Assembly (NCBI RefSeq): GCF_035582795.1
Contig: NC_134370.1
Coordinates: 42,519,501-42,583,500 of the forward strand
Length of the DNA: 64,000 nt
From: Mycteria americana
Lineage: Eukaryota; Chordata; Aves; Ciconiiformes; Ciconiidae
Direction: 5' to 3'
Shown here: piece by piece, positions 47,270 through 60,700 of the stretch
Position numbering within the stretch: position 1 is the stretch's first letter
Layout: each line of letters starts with the position of its first letter
Notes under the pieces: model-generated
The model's database searches: none
What the model was told of the DNA's origin: nothing
What the model saw: only the letters and a program-made list of their open reading frames with translations
Translations under genes and position numbers: made by a program

Positions 47270-50200
47270 TGCTTGGTTTGGATTGATATTCCTCCGGCAA
47301 GTGAGGAAAACAAGCCAATCCAATGATTGGGAAAGCATGTAGGATTTATGTTAAATAGGTTGAGGTCCTTGCAGAAGTTGGGCATAGCCCTTGGACCCTG
47401 AGTCTCGCAGGTGCCTCACTCACATGGGTTTCCAGCAACAAGCAATTTCAGCGGAATTTGGGTCCTGGTCACCGTTGTGGGCTCTGGCCTCCCTATGCTT
47501 GGGTTCCCAGCTGCAGACACCTGGACAGCAGCTCAGCTCCCTCCTGGATGATGGTGTTTCACAAGAGTAGGTGTGCTCGGATGGGACCACGTGGTGAGGC
47601 GAGTGATGAATCCTGCCGGTGTAGCTTTCTCCACCTTCTGGTGACTCTTCCATGCCAAGAATCCCAACATCCTGATGTTCACTGGTTTATTTTACAGTCA
47701 AAAGCAGCTAGAAACTTTCTACCTGGTGACGATGAAAAGAGCTCATGTTTTTTTCATGAGAACCGTCCATTTTGATAACGTAGGGAACATCTTTCTCAAA
47801 TTCATGTTGATTTGGATAACACCAGCCTTGCTTGTACACAGAAGGGTTTTCAATAAGTTCTATCAGGAAAAACCATTTTGCACCATTTTAAGCAATATTC
47901 CCAAGACAAACCCAGCTGGAATGGTCACCTTTTGCCGACTCTCAGGAAATGCTTTTGTTTCCCTTATGTGGGAGAGAGAAGAAGAGTCTGGTGGAAGCCA
48001 GTAATGAGTCTAACTCTCTTTCCACCTTCTGGATTACACTTCTTAATCATACATTGATTAGGGGAGGAATTGTGAATTTGCCTGTTTATTCTTAAAATAT
48101 GCCTAGGAGTAAGCAGGGCAAAGGATAAGGCCCTCTTTCCACAAAGATGTACGAATAATAATAGTAATAATAAAGTAAGATAGGGTCCACTGGGCTCTGT
48201 GTGGTTGTACTACCTTAAACCTCCAGAGGAGTAAGGTGGGTTTCAGCACACACACCTTGCCATGTGCAGGCGAGGGAGAGCTGCTTGTCCAACACTCCCC
48301 CTGCTCAGGGATAACTTTCAGTGGCCTGTAACACTGGCAGATGCCCACGGCCCATGATGCAACTAGCATCCCCCAGCCTGTGCCCTGCGGGGAAGAAGTG
48401 GGTCGCAGAGGGCAGGTTGGATGTTGAGGAGGGGTATTGAGCACAGCATGGCTGCTCCCCAGAGGCAAACTCTGGTTCTTAGCAGCATACTTTCATCCAA
48501 GTGTCTGGAGATGGTGGGTGGGGGCTGTGGGTGCACGTCCTTGTAGGACAACTGCAGTGGGCTCTGTTTGAATGATCATCAAAGGTGATCGGCTGTAAAG
48601 GTGTTTCACTTTCCATCCTTACAGCTAGAATTGACCACAGAAGAAAACAGGACAGGGTGAGGTAATCTTGGGGTGTAAGAATTAGGCAATACGTTTGCTA
48701 TGATCTATCTGGAGCAACAGTGATTAGCTACCTCACTTAGTATATTTGTAATGAAATCTTTTTCTGTGTGATTAGTTATTTACTGCAGGGCTCTTCCCTG
48801 GAGCAGCATTCTTACAGGACTGCACTGTGTTCATGCCATGGATATCAATGCAAATGCAAGAAGACTTTTCCGTCTTTGCAAATAAACACCCAAAGCTTGG
48901 CAAGACGTTTCCCCAACAGACCTTGAAAAGCTTGCAAGAACTTACTTATGTCTAGTTAAAAAGTACTAACTTTTTACTTCTGAAAATTTATAAGAATTGC
49001 AGGGTTTATTCTTTTCTCTTTCTGTTCAGGTTATAATGTTTCTGCCCCTTCTGTAATTATCTGACGCAATGTTTGTATTGCATTATCTTAATTCATTGGC
49101 AGTCTCCCATCACGGAGCGTTTTGGTGAAGTTCTCTCTAAATCAGGTTCTGGAAGCACTCCGCTCCCTATGGCACTGGTACTCACTTCCCATCTCCTGTT
49201 AAAGGATCAACAACAGTTGAAGCAGTGCATTCTAGTAGCAAACAGAACAGTAAATAATCAAGGTGCTTGTAGCATAAATATTGTGATGTTCTGTCATCTG
49301 GGATTGTCTTGATCAATAAACGGATTGAGTTACATGGTAAGCTGTGTTGATCTTGCTGGGACTGGAGTCCTTGCATGTCTCAAGTCTGTCAGGCAAGTCA
49401 AAAGTCATCAGGCAGGTGCATGGTGATGGCACAGGTCCAAGGTCAGGCTGGGACATCAGCCCATGATGTCAGGGTCCAGATCAACTCAATCTCTTGTCCT
49501 TAGAATTCACAACACAGGACGAGGCCTTCACCACCCCTGTGAATGTATTCAGGCATAGCAGTGCTCCCTTTTTACTCTCCATGTGTGAGCAAACCAACCT
49601 CAGTCATACGCCTACACATGTGGAGGATGTTGCTCATTTAGCCACTTAATTTTCTTCCAGATGTGCTCATGCAAAACCATTCTTGATCTGCTTGCGTATG
49701 GCACACAAGGCCAGAAGGGCTTAAATCCGTGTCACAGCCCGTTCAAAATAGAGTAGTTGCACCATGTTTGCTGAGCTATAATCTTCTTTCATCATCACAG
49801 TCAATGCAAAAAAAGGCAGCACACACATGAACTGTGGAGCATATGGTCAGCTCCAGGCTGTGTCCTCACTGGAGAAGTGGTGAGCACGTCTACTACAGAG
49901 TCCTTCCCACTTGAGGATAATGCACAGGCACATGCTTAAAGTGAAGTTGCGCTTTTGGAAGTAACCCTAGGATTGCTTGGTGTCTCCTTTAAGCAACATA
50001 CCGGCCTACACTGTAATTTAGAAACTGATTTGTACAAGGGTTAATCTAGGATAAGGTTTCATTGAGTTATGTCAGATGGTGTACTGCCTTTTCATGGTTT
50101 TTTGATCCTTAACAGTAAGCCTGACAACAGTTTCCAGCAGTCACCGGTATTGCTGAGTAGATTCAGAGTTTTATTCACTTGAGGGCATGTTGCTTTCTTA

Positions 50201-53200
50201 TTGCAGGAACTATGAGCAATTTCTGTGTTATTTCCTATGTTATTTCCAAATTTTCTTTTGAGATTGCTAGGTAAATGCTTGGAACAGAGAGTCGGTAACT
50301 GGTCTTTGAGACTTGTATTTTCATATATTGGTACTGTAGGCAGATAGGAACGGTATGAGGCCATGGAAAGTTACGGTTAGCCAAAATCATGATCAGATAT
50401 AACTACCTCCAGCACTCTTCACAGGCTTGTGTTGGTCTCCATTCCTGACACTGGACTACATCGTGTGGGACATGTTACTGCTCCCTGAAGGTCTCTGATA
50501 GCCCTGACCAGGGCATTGGCTAAGCTGAGCCCAATCAGCTTTTCTCCAATACATTGGAAAAAAGCCCAAGAGCACTATGATACCAAATTTGAAAAATGTT
50601 AGTATTTCTTTACTGAGAAAGTTTGCTGAAGTTGGCCCAGGTCTGTTCATGAACAAACCAAACTCTTTTACCTTTAAAATACTCTTTAAAGCCAATTGTA
50701 CAATGAAGTGAGATCAGACAAGAAGTACAAGAAGTTCAGGGTTGTTCTGGGGTCTTCTGAACAAAGAAACGGGGGAATAATTAGCTGAGACAAACCACTA
50801 GTGACCACATCTCAGTTATTTTGCAATCAACATTTAGGAGCATTTATGTTTTTGTTGATTTAGTTTCACTACTGTGAATAAAACGATTGCATGAACAGTT
50901 CTAGGAAGGTGTTGTGAAAATAATTTTTTGTTTCATCAAGCTTCGCTATGCAACTCTAGCATGAGTAAAACCCCTACTAAATGTGTAATCAGAGATGCTG
51001 GAGATATCCCAGCCTAGCTGAGGTGCTTTAAACTAGGAGAGGTGCAACCAGATAAGCACTGCTTTCCTTATCAGGTTCTTTACTTGAGCAAGGTTCTCCA
51101 AGGTTACTGCAGGGGAATCATGCTTATCTGGCAGGAGTTACACAAGAGGTGATGTCCCCTTATTGCTAAAATCAGAATTATACTCTCTTTCCCTGTTCAG
51201 GATGCCAAGACCAGATGACAGCTACTTAAGCATCTCCCTGCTTGTGACTGGCTTACCCTTTTGCTTGGCAAGAGGCAACAGATAGAAGGTAACAACCAGC
51301 ATCCTGAGCATACAGTCTGGCGACTTGTACATGCATGAAAGCACCAGGAGAAACACCAGAGCAGGAGTTAGAGGAACGGTATACATTGATAGCCAAAGGA
51401 CATGATTAACACCAGTCAAACTGGTAAGCGCTGAGAAATGTGTTGCTTGCACCGTGATGCACCACAGAGAAGGTGACTCATGAGCAGAAGACCTGCACCT
51501 GTTAACAGAAGGACAGCAGTGGGGATACAGCACATTTCATGGGCTGTTTCTCTTCCTGTTATCCCAACAGCAGGATGTGTTACAGTCCTATGATACCTCA
51601 AACAAGAAAATGAAAGACACCCAGCAGCAATGTTGTCTAATATTTATGAAGCATGAAGTTAAAAAGATGCAGAAGCAAAACATCACTCCATAGTAACTTT
51701 TGACTCCTAAAGCACCTTAGAGGCCAAGAAAGAGTTGGCTTTTGGGCCTCAAGCAGAACCCTGAAGGCATATGGAGGACTCAGTAGCTGGCAACCCTTGC
51801 CTTCCATGTCACATTCAGTTGACCTTGGCCAGACCACTTGGATACACACATTTCGGCCCCTCTGAGAATGCGTGTATGAGAGTGCTGATTGGTACAGTCT
51901 ACTTGGTTAGAAAGTTAAATAAAATACCTTTCTGTTTCTAAACGGTCTTGAGTTTTCTTACATTAGTTCCCACAACAATACTGTAAAAACATCCTGTGAG
52001 TGTGGTTATACAGCTCCATATTAAGATGCCCATGATAGTATATCTAATATTTGGTTGTGCACCCTGCCATGTATTATGGGGTCCTGACACCATAGGTTAA
52101 TACTAGTGACTATTTACAATTCTGTTAAGTGTACAATCACAGCAGTATCGTGATGGTATTGCTCTTTCCACCTAAACTTGCACCTATGTGTCAAAAAACC
52201 CAACTCTGGTCTCCTAACTTCAAATAACACAAAGGTCTTCATTTCTTCCTTTGACTAAGCTACACAAGAATTTCTTGGTAAAAAGCTAGCTGCTCTTTGT
52301 TGGCAACTTCTCTCCTTCGTACCACCGTTATGATAGGTACTGGTGCTAAATCACACACTAGCCTCAGCGCTGATACACTTTTCTGATAGCCTCATCAAAT
52401 GGCCTGAGGATGCTGGAGAACTCTCTGCTGCCTTTCCAACCTCTATTAGTACCTATTACTAATACTTAGTACCTCTGCTAGATAACTAATATTCAGTGGA
52501 GGTAGAAGGCAGCAGACTTGACAGTTAATGAAGTAGCCCACCATACAAGTAAAAGGTGAGGTCTGCCTTGATACTATTGAAGGAAACCTGATGGCAGAGT
52601 AGAAAAACACAAGCTGGGTAGGGGTTTCTCCACTCATAGGGTGTTTTTTAACTCCTCTTGCAATGCACACTGGAATTGCCCTTTACACAACCTGGAAAGT
52701 GCGTCTTATGTAGTGGGATCTTTGCGATCCTGGGAGTGGGAAGACATTGTCAAAAGCCCAAATTAGACACAAGGACAGAAGTAAGGTAATGAAACAGTGA
52801 AGGCTCTGGCCACACCTGCTGTCAGGAAGATAGTGCCCACACACACAATCCCTTTGCGTCAGTGGTTGCAGCGCTGATACACAATAGTGGCTTCTGATTA
52901 CAGTCTGGTGGATGGAGTAACACATGCGTGTTTTGGGCTGTGTTTCACAACTCACATACTGCTCATAGACTATGGCTGGTATGAACATGAGAAGTCAATC
53001 TAATCCATGTCCAGGAAATACATACTCAAGCAGAGCACCTGGTAGCCAACCGAAGGCTCGGTCTTTTAGGTGGCTACCAAGCACGTACAGAAAGGTGTAG
53101 GTTGTAAGGTCACAGGCGGGAGGTGGAGAACGAACACCTTTACTCTGTGCAATACCTGTCGCTTCAGCCAAACGGAGGTGTTGCACAAGCTCTCCTCTGC

Positions 53201-54680
53201 TCTGCGATCCGTCAGCAAGACTCTAAACTCAGTGCTTTTCCAGAAAACATTGCAGAGGTTTTGCAAACTGCCAGTTACAAATACAATACCGTTTGGTCAT
53301 AAGGGCTATGTGGAGGTTGCCTGGGCCACTGTCACTTTTGAAGAGTGATTTAATCACCAAGTGTCTCCCACCCAGGCAGCTGGTGAAGCCTGACCTGTCT
53401 TTGGTGTGTCTACAGAGAGGTCAGCATACTCCTGAGGCCTTGTGAAGGTGGTGGAGCCCAAGTCCTTTCATTGTCCCAGGAGCTCTTCTAGGAGGCATTC
53501 CCAAGGCTCCCTGGGAGTTAGGAAATGACCCTTTATAAAGAAAACCTTTTGACATTTTTTTACTGCAGCTATCATGAGCTTAAAGTGAAACTCCATAGCT
53601 GAAATTCCTCACCGCACCACTCTGGCTGCTTTTGGAAAGGTAATCCTTTGCAAGCACGAAAGTCATGACCACATGGCCACGCAGAGGAAGTTATCAAAGA
53701 TGTGACCAGCACACACATCACTTAATTGGAGGACACGTGATGTGGTCCAGCACGTGCCAAAGTAGCAGGGCTCTGACACAAGGTGCTCTTTTTAACACTG
53801 GTGATGATAGAGCCACCACCATTCACACCACCAGCCTGATCAGATGCAACAGTGGGCTCTGCCTGGTAACGTATTTTCCTCCGCGTAATTCAGATTTGCG
53901 TTGGAGCTATCCCAAGGGTGAAAAAGCATTGATTGCTTTTTTCTTGGTAATACCATATAGAATGGGAATATTTCAGAGGGCCGATATGTCTCACGGTGTG
54001 GGAGACCCATTGGGAGGAGGAAGAAGGGAGGTAGAGAGTAACCAGATGACTGGTGAGAAGATTTGCAACTTATGCTACTGGGTTGAAGTTAAGCCCTAAC
54101 TTTTAAGAGCCTGGCGAAGCATTAGAAATCATATATTAACTGTGTATATTAAGAATAGACCTCTGCTTGGGACAGGAGTCTCTAAGGTGGTCGAAAAGGT
54201 TTCTTTTTTTTTCAGGCTACACTGATTTGATAAATAGCCTTCCTATGAGTCTTTACACATTTCAGTTCATAGGATCCTTGTGTTAATAGTGGCTTCTGGG
54301 TGAAAAAGCTAAGCAATAGAGAAACAGCAAAAGTACAGACATAGTCATAGCCCAGCCAACCTAAATGTGTTTCTTGCATAGCATAAACTCTTACTTCGGA
54401 TTAATTTCCTCTATGTGACAATTGGCCCAATGGCATTTTCTGTTGCTTTAGTTCTTGCATTATAAAGCCTTTTCTCTTCTTTTCACCATTGAAAATACAA
54501 AAATGGGTCTTGCCTAGTACCAGATCCGGTCTGTACAGAGGAGTATGCGAAGCCTTGCATGGACTCTAATGGAAGCTGGAACTGGGAATCCCCTCCGCTT
54601 CCCTGGCCCAGACCATAATGTATGGTCTTCAGATACATAAAGAACTTAACCCATCATAACCAAGTAGAAACTGACATTCA
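47270..54680. other. Intergenic DNA between units 4 and 5, no gene supported
   Basis: About 7.4 kb. The longest tidy open frame is 47675-48004 (plus, 109 codons), with no family I recognise. Minus-strand open frames around 51222-51601 and 52683-52988 encode hydrophobic stretches but do not form a gene I can support. A possible LTR end lies near 51977. I found no lipase exon fragments here. Confidence 0.4.
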
Positions 54681-54772
54681 TAACAATGTTATGTTATAAC
54701 AATGTTATGTTATAACAATAATAATAATGATAATAATGATAATAATTATGATGATAATAATAATAATAAATA
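54680..54772. repeat. ATGTTATAACA tandem unit plus AAT/GATAAT microsatellite
   Basis: Two to three copies of an ATGTTATAACA-type unit run straight into (AAT)n with GAT changes. It ends 17 bases before the start codon of unit 5, so it lies in that gene's 5' UTR or core promoter. Confidence 0.9.
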
Positions 54773-54789
54773 ATTTACACAGACACAAG

Positions 54790-57700
54790 ATGTGGCTGTT
54801 TATTGCAATCCTGTTTTTAATACAAGCACCCGCGAATTCAGCAGATGCCATCGAGCAGAAAAAGGCTATAAATCCCGAGACCTACATGAATGTTGTAAGT
54901 CAGAAGTTTGAATTTCCACTCTGTCTGAAAGTTTGCGGACGTTTAGCTGGGGGAGAGAGGGATGAAGGTTATGTATGTGAAGAGGGCTCGGGTCACCACG
55001 TGTACTGGTTTTGTTGAGCAGTGTGATATGACATTGCCTCCATACCATCATTAACAAGCCCTGCTTCCTGAAGGAGTCCTCTTCTTCTCAGCAGTATTAA
55101 GTGCAATTATCAGCAGGTCAGTTAGAGAAGGGAGTAATCCCAGCATGGATTTGATTAGACATCTTCCTGGAGGTTAGAAAGTTCTGCATGGCTTCTCTTC
55201 TTCAGCTGCAGCAGGTTGCTCATTGCTGTATCCAACCAAGTCCTGAAAGTCTCTGAAGGTGGGTTTAGATGGACCCAAGACTTGGGCAATAAAATTGCTG
55301 AAACTAATCTCTTCTGCCGACTGTTTAGCAAAGCAAGCATACAGTGATGTGTAGGCAGGATCACAGCTGGGTTTCACCAGACTCAAACTTCCCCATCTGT
55401 GGAGTTTTCAGCATAAATAAAGCTCAGGCAGAGCCTCAGGAGCCCTGCAACAAATCCTACGGGGCTTGTCCTATTGCCCTTCCAGTCAGCCCAGCTCGGC
55501 AGGTTCAATATGCCCCTCCATCTTATCTCCCCCAGGCATCAGCTCAGAGCATGACATGACATGTCCTGCCACCAGTGTCAGCTGTCAGTAAATCATTTTG
55601 GTTTCAGTCTTCATTTTTTGAAACATTTCAAACACATGTGTTGCTGCATGCTGCATGGGAGCCCTGCTGCTGCCGGCTCCCCTCCTGCTCACAGGCGTGA
55701 GCCCACTGCTGAGTGTCTCCTCTTCCCTTGGACATCTCACTGGGGCGGGCATGGGATTCAGACAGAGCACCCTCTCTCAAAAAAGTCCTCAGCTGATCCA
55801 GAGACACCCAAGGCAAAGCAATGTCCCAGCTGCCACAGTGTTTCAGTTTTGCAAAGGCACCCCTTTGATGCGGATGAGGGATGCACTCTTCAAGTCAAAT
55901 GAGCACATCAGCTACGGAAAGCTTTCCACCTTTTTTCTTTCCCCAGAGCCAAATGATCTGCTACAGAGGGTACCCCAGCGAGGAGTATGAAGTCCTGACT
56001 CGTGACGGCTACTATGTCAGGCTGAACAGGATTCCTCACGGGAGAGAAAGTCCTAGGAACAGAGGTATCGTGCTATTTCACAAGGAAGCCAGCAAAAAAA
56101 ACCCTTAACATAACAAGCAGGTGAAGGGATGAACCTTACCAGGCCAGGGGATTATTTATTGTTAAAGCAAAAATACCCAATCTATGGTATTTCTCCAATT
56201 TACAGTCAAGGCTTTAGCAGCCAGCATAGGAAAGCGTGCGTGCAGCACAGCAACTGCCTTTCATATCAAGCAGAGACTTGGTTTTAAGGCTCAGAGGGTG
56301 CAGGCATATCTTAAGAGAGCTCCTCATTTAATTTTTTCCCCATAAATTTGTGACTTTGGGGTTTGAATGATCTCAGAGATGAGCCTGTACATCTGAGCTT
56401 TCACATGGTTGTCAGTGGCCACGGTGCTGAGCTTTTGGGGATGAGCACCTGGGGTCTGAAAGGCTTAGGAGGGATGTCCACAGCTCTCCAGCCTGAGACA
56501 ACAAGGGCAACCACCATGAGACAACTACAGCAAGGATTTCTTCACCAGGAGACGTCATTAAAATGCACATTGTATGTCCTCTGGCAGTGCAAGAAAGAGG
56601 CTTTATTGGCCTGAATTTGGGGTGAGTAAGTAGAGAAATTCTGGTTCAATGAAATGCGCTGTTTCTTTCACACCCAGGAGCCAAGCTGGTCGTGTTTCTC
56701 CAGCATGGGTTACTCGGAGAAGGCAGCCACTGGGTGGAAAATCTGGCTAACAACAGCCTTGGCTTCATACTAGCAGACTCTGGCTATGACGTCTGGCTGG
56801 GAAACAGCCGGGGGACAAGCTGGTCCCAGAGACACCAGCACCTTTCAGCTGACAAGGTTGAATTCTGGGATTTCAGGTGGGCTGGAGTGGATTACAAAAG
56901 CATGGCAAACTTCTCTGCCTGTCACTAACCTCTAGGCAGAGGTGGGTGCCTCCAAGCAGGCAAGTCAGAGCAGCTAATCCCCGGGTATGGCCTCCCCTAG
57001 ACCTCCTGGTGATGTGCCCGGGGAGGATGGAGGTACCTGTGCAGACCTGCCTGCTGACATGGTGCCAACACCTCCCTGCGGCTGCCTGGCCCTGCCGAGA
57101 GCACAAGGCTCTGCTGCCTGTGTGGCGACACCCATCCTGCAGAGACATCAGCCCTATCTTGCGGCCTTCACAGGGACCTCCCTGGCCAACCCCCCCAGCA
57201 AGGTGTCCACAAGCATCATTGCCACCTCCCCTTCTCCTAGATGTTGTCCACAGAAACTTTGTCCCCAAGAATAGCTTTTTAAGCTGCTACTGCCTCTCCA
57301 GAGCTGATCTTCAGAACAGTCCTGGATTTCCCAAGCTCATAAACATGCTTCCAGTAAGAAAAACCTAATAAAGTACATCTGTGTTTCACCATATCATACT
57401 AAAAGGCACATGGGCAGGAACTGGTGCTCCATTCTCTTCTGGGAAAGAGCATCTCTAGGAGCAGAGCTGGTGCTGTAATCCTGACGAGACCCAGCTCTGA
57501 GCCTGCAGAGCTGCTGTGTATTGCACCTGAATGCACAGCTGGCCAGGCTCTCTACAGTTTCTTTACTGCTAACCATGGTTATGGGAGGACTAAGCCCTTT
57601 CAGGGAAGGATGAGACAATGGCAGGATGCCATTGCAGTTTCACCCAGCACAGGGCTCTCCTAGCTCATAGGAATTTTCTCCTGGAAAATCAGCCACAGAT

Positions 57701-60700
57701 GTTAAGCCCTTCAGTATACGAGCAATGCAAGGCAGCCAAAATTCACAGGTAAGTTTGCTCTCCTGGTGTTACCTTATAACCAATGCACTACTCCTGTGTT
57801 GCAGCTTTCATGAAATGGCAATGTACGACCTCCCAGCCATGATCGACTTTGTTCTGCAGAAGACTGGTCAGAAGCAGATATATTACATTGGCTACTCCCA
57901 GGGCTGCACGATCGGTGTGTTAGAAGGGGTTGCACAACACATTGCCTGGACCACCTTGAAAACATTCATTTTGGTGTTTATAAGCAGAAAGCGGAGATGT
58001 CCCATCTGTGTGGGCTGCTGAGCAGGCAGGCTAGGTAGAAGGTCTCTTGCAGTAAGAAGTCCCACAGCAGCCATGCTTTCCATACAAGACATCTGGGAGG
58101 ACCAGCATGCTCCCAGAGTAGTAAGAAGGCTCCTGGTGACCTCAGTAAGCTCCTTGCTGCAACTATAATTCAACCTAGAAAACCGAGTTGCAGTGTTCCA
58201 CATCAAAACCAAAGGCATTTTGCATGGAAGTCACAGCTTCTGCTTTCCGATGAAATACATGGTGCTTCTTTTCACAAGCTGGAACACCAGGGGTATAAGA
58301 TAACCTCTGTGACAATGATACCCTTTAGCAGTGATTGATGGAAGGTGACAGTACTGTTCCCTTCACCTAGTGAATGGGGCAGGACTTCCCATCAGTGGTA
58401 GTTGTTGAACTGCCTCATCAGCCACTTCTAACCATAGGAATAAAGGCATTGTCTCCTTTTGGACATCTCTAGCACTAATGTTAAGCAGAAAGGTGGCAAG
58501 AGATCCCAGGTTTCTAATTGGAGCTAATGCCAGCTAAACAGATCTGGGCAGCAGGTCCAAGAGAACCCTCAGATTAAGCACCTGAAGAAAGATTGACAAA
58601 GTCTGTTGTTTTTCTGTTTTCTCAGCGTTCATTGCATTTTCATCCATGCCAGAACTGGCTCAGAAAATCAAAATGTTTTTTGCCCTGGCTCCAGTAGTGA
58701 CAATCAAGCATGCCAGAAGTCCTGTCATGAAAATGTCCTTCCTTCTGGACAGGCAATTCAAGATCTTTCAGGTAGGGGATTACTCCATGCTCTCCTCCCC
58801 CGAACAGTGCTAGAAAAGGGATCATGCCCATACGCAGTCCATGGGGCTATCCGATGCAGCAGAAAACAGTTAATTCCCGCTGATTTATAAGCACAGATAC
58901 AATTCAGGTGCAAGTGCACTCCTGCATGGTCACTTTGTTGAGTGCATGCCTTCCTTCCATCTGTAGGATCTTCAGATGTTGAAACTGGTCTTTCTTTGGG
59001 GCACTTGTTGAATTCCCAGACAGACCACCTGGAAAAGAGCAGCTTTACTTTGTTGATTTTAATGACAGTGAAAATCAAATCCAACGCTTGGGGAAAGGGG
59101 AAGGAAATAGGAGAGTCCCGAATATTGATTTCCCTGGTGTGCATTCAATCAGCATCACCTCCTCCAATGAGCTGTACACATCTCAGCAAGGCAGGAAGGC
59201 AAAGGAGAAGTGGGATTGATTCCTGTGGGCACCCTGTGCCACACATCCCCTCACTGCCCAGCTGGTGGGACAGCTCACAGGGACACTGGCCGACAGTGGG
59301 TCAGGGGAGACAGTCTGAGTGTTAGGCTGCAGGAAGGGAAATGCAAGAAATCAACTTTGCCCTTTGCTTCTGCAGCTTCTTCTTGGCAGAACGGACGCCT
59401 CACTGAGGATGATGAAGCTGTGGAGGTTTCTCCCCCAGCTGTGCAGGCACCCACTGCTGCACAAGCCCTGTGCCAACCTCCTCTTTCTGCTGGGCGGGTA
59501 CAACGAGAAGAACCTCAACATGGTGGGTGCGCTGCTGAAGCCGGAGCCCTGGGGTGCACCACTTGGGAGCACCCAGCAGTGCCCACTGGCTCTGCCAAAT
59601 GCCCTGCCCAGCCTGCTATGGCCGCTCGCCCCCAACACTCATGGGCAAGCAGATGCTGCAAGGGCAATGCATGTCCCTCTGCCAGATCCCTCTCTCACCG
59701 GATAGGAAAAGTCCCCAGGCTCTGCTGGGTGAAAGTCAGTGGCCAGGTGGCACTTGACAGCACCTCTGAGTTAGGGCTGCCTGTCACCAAGACCAGCTGT
59801 CCCTCCCACCAGCACCCCTGGGGTGCAGCCCTGCTCCTACCCACCCTATATCAAGTCTGCTGAAGCAGCATCTGGGTAACCATGGGTAGTCACTAAGGTC
59901 CTGATCACAGTCCCTGAGCCCAGATGAGGTATCTCCAGGAGCTAGGGGTACCTCATCCTTCATCACCATTCTCCTCCTGGAGCTGTCTCAGAGCAATTGA
60001 TTTTTAATGAAAATTATATTCCTGAACCTGACCCAACTTTCTAGGCAGCATGACTCAGCAGTGGCTGTTTTAGGAAATGCATAATCTGGCAACTGCCATC
60101 CTCGCTCCTATCCATTGGAAAGCAATGATAGCTTGAACATGTTTCCTTGCAGACACGGCTGGATGTGTACACATCCCACTATCCGGATGGGACATCTGTC
60201 AAAAACATAATACACTGGGCCCAGGTAGGTTCCCTGAAATGCAGATGCTTCACCCCTGGGATGGTCCCTTCACTAAGAGTCTGGTGTGTCCAGGGCAGAG
60301 GTGAAAGTTCAGGGATCTTGGACATTAGCAGCTCATGAGAAAGTAAAGGCAAGAAATTAGGCATACAGAAGAGGCACTGGATGCAGGATGAACTGGGGGA
60401 AGGCCAACAAGGCAGATATTGTGGTGGGAGTCTGTTACAGACCACCCAACCAGGATGAGGAGACTGACAAACTATTCTATAAGCAGCTGAGAGAAGCCTC
60501 ACGATCACTAGCCCTTGTTCTTCTGGGGGACTTCAACCTGCCAGATGTCTGCTGGAAATACAATACAGCAGAGAGGAAACAGTCCAGGAGGTTCCTAGAG
60601 CGTGTGGCAGATGATAACTTCCTGACACAGTTGGTGAGTGAGCCAACTAGGGAAGGTGCCCTGCTGGACCTCTTGTTCACGAACAGAGAAGGACTTGTGA

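Noticed and set aside
53070-53348. Plus-strand open frame of 92 codons
   Set aside because: No family signature, and minus-strand frames cover the same bases.
59210-59863. Open frame of 217 codons over unit 5 exon 6
   Set aside because: It is a shadow frame. The real exon 6 (59376-59522) is in another phase with proper splice borders.
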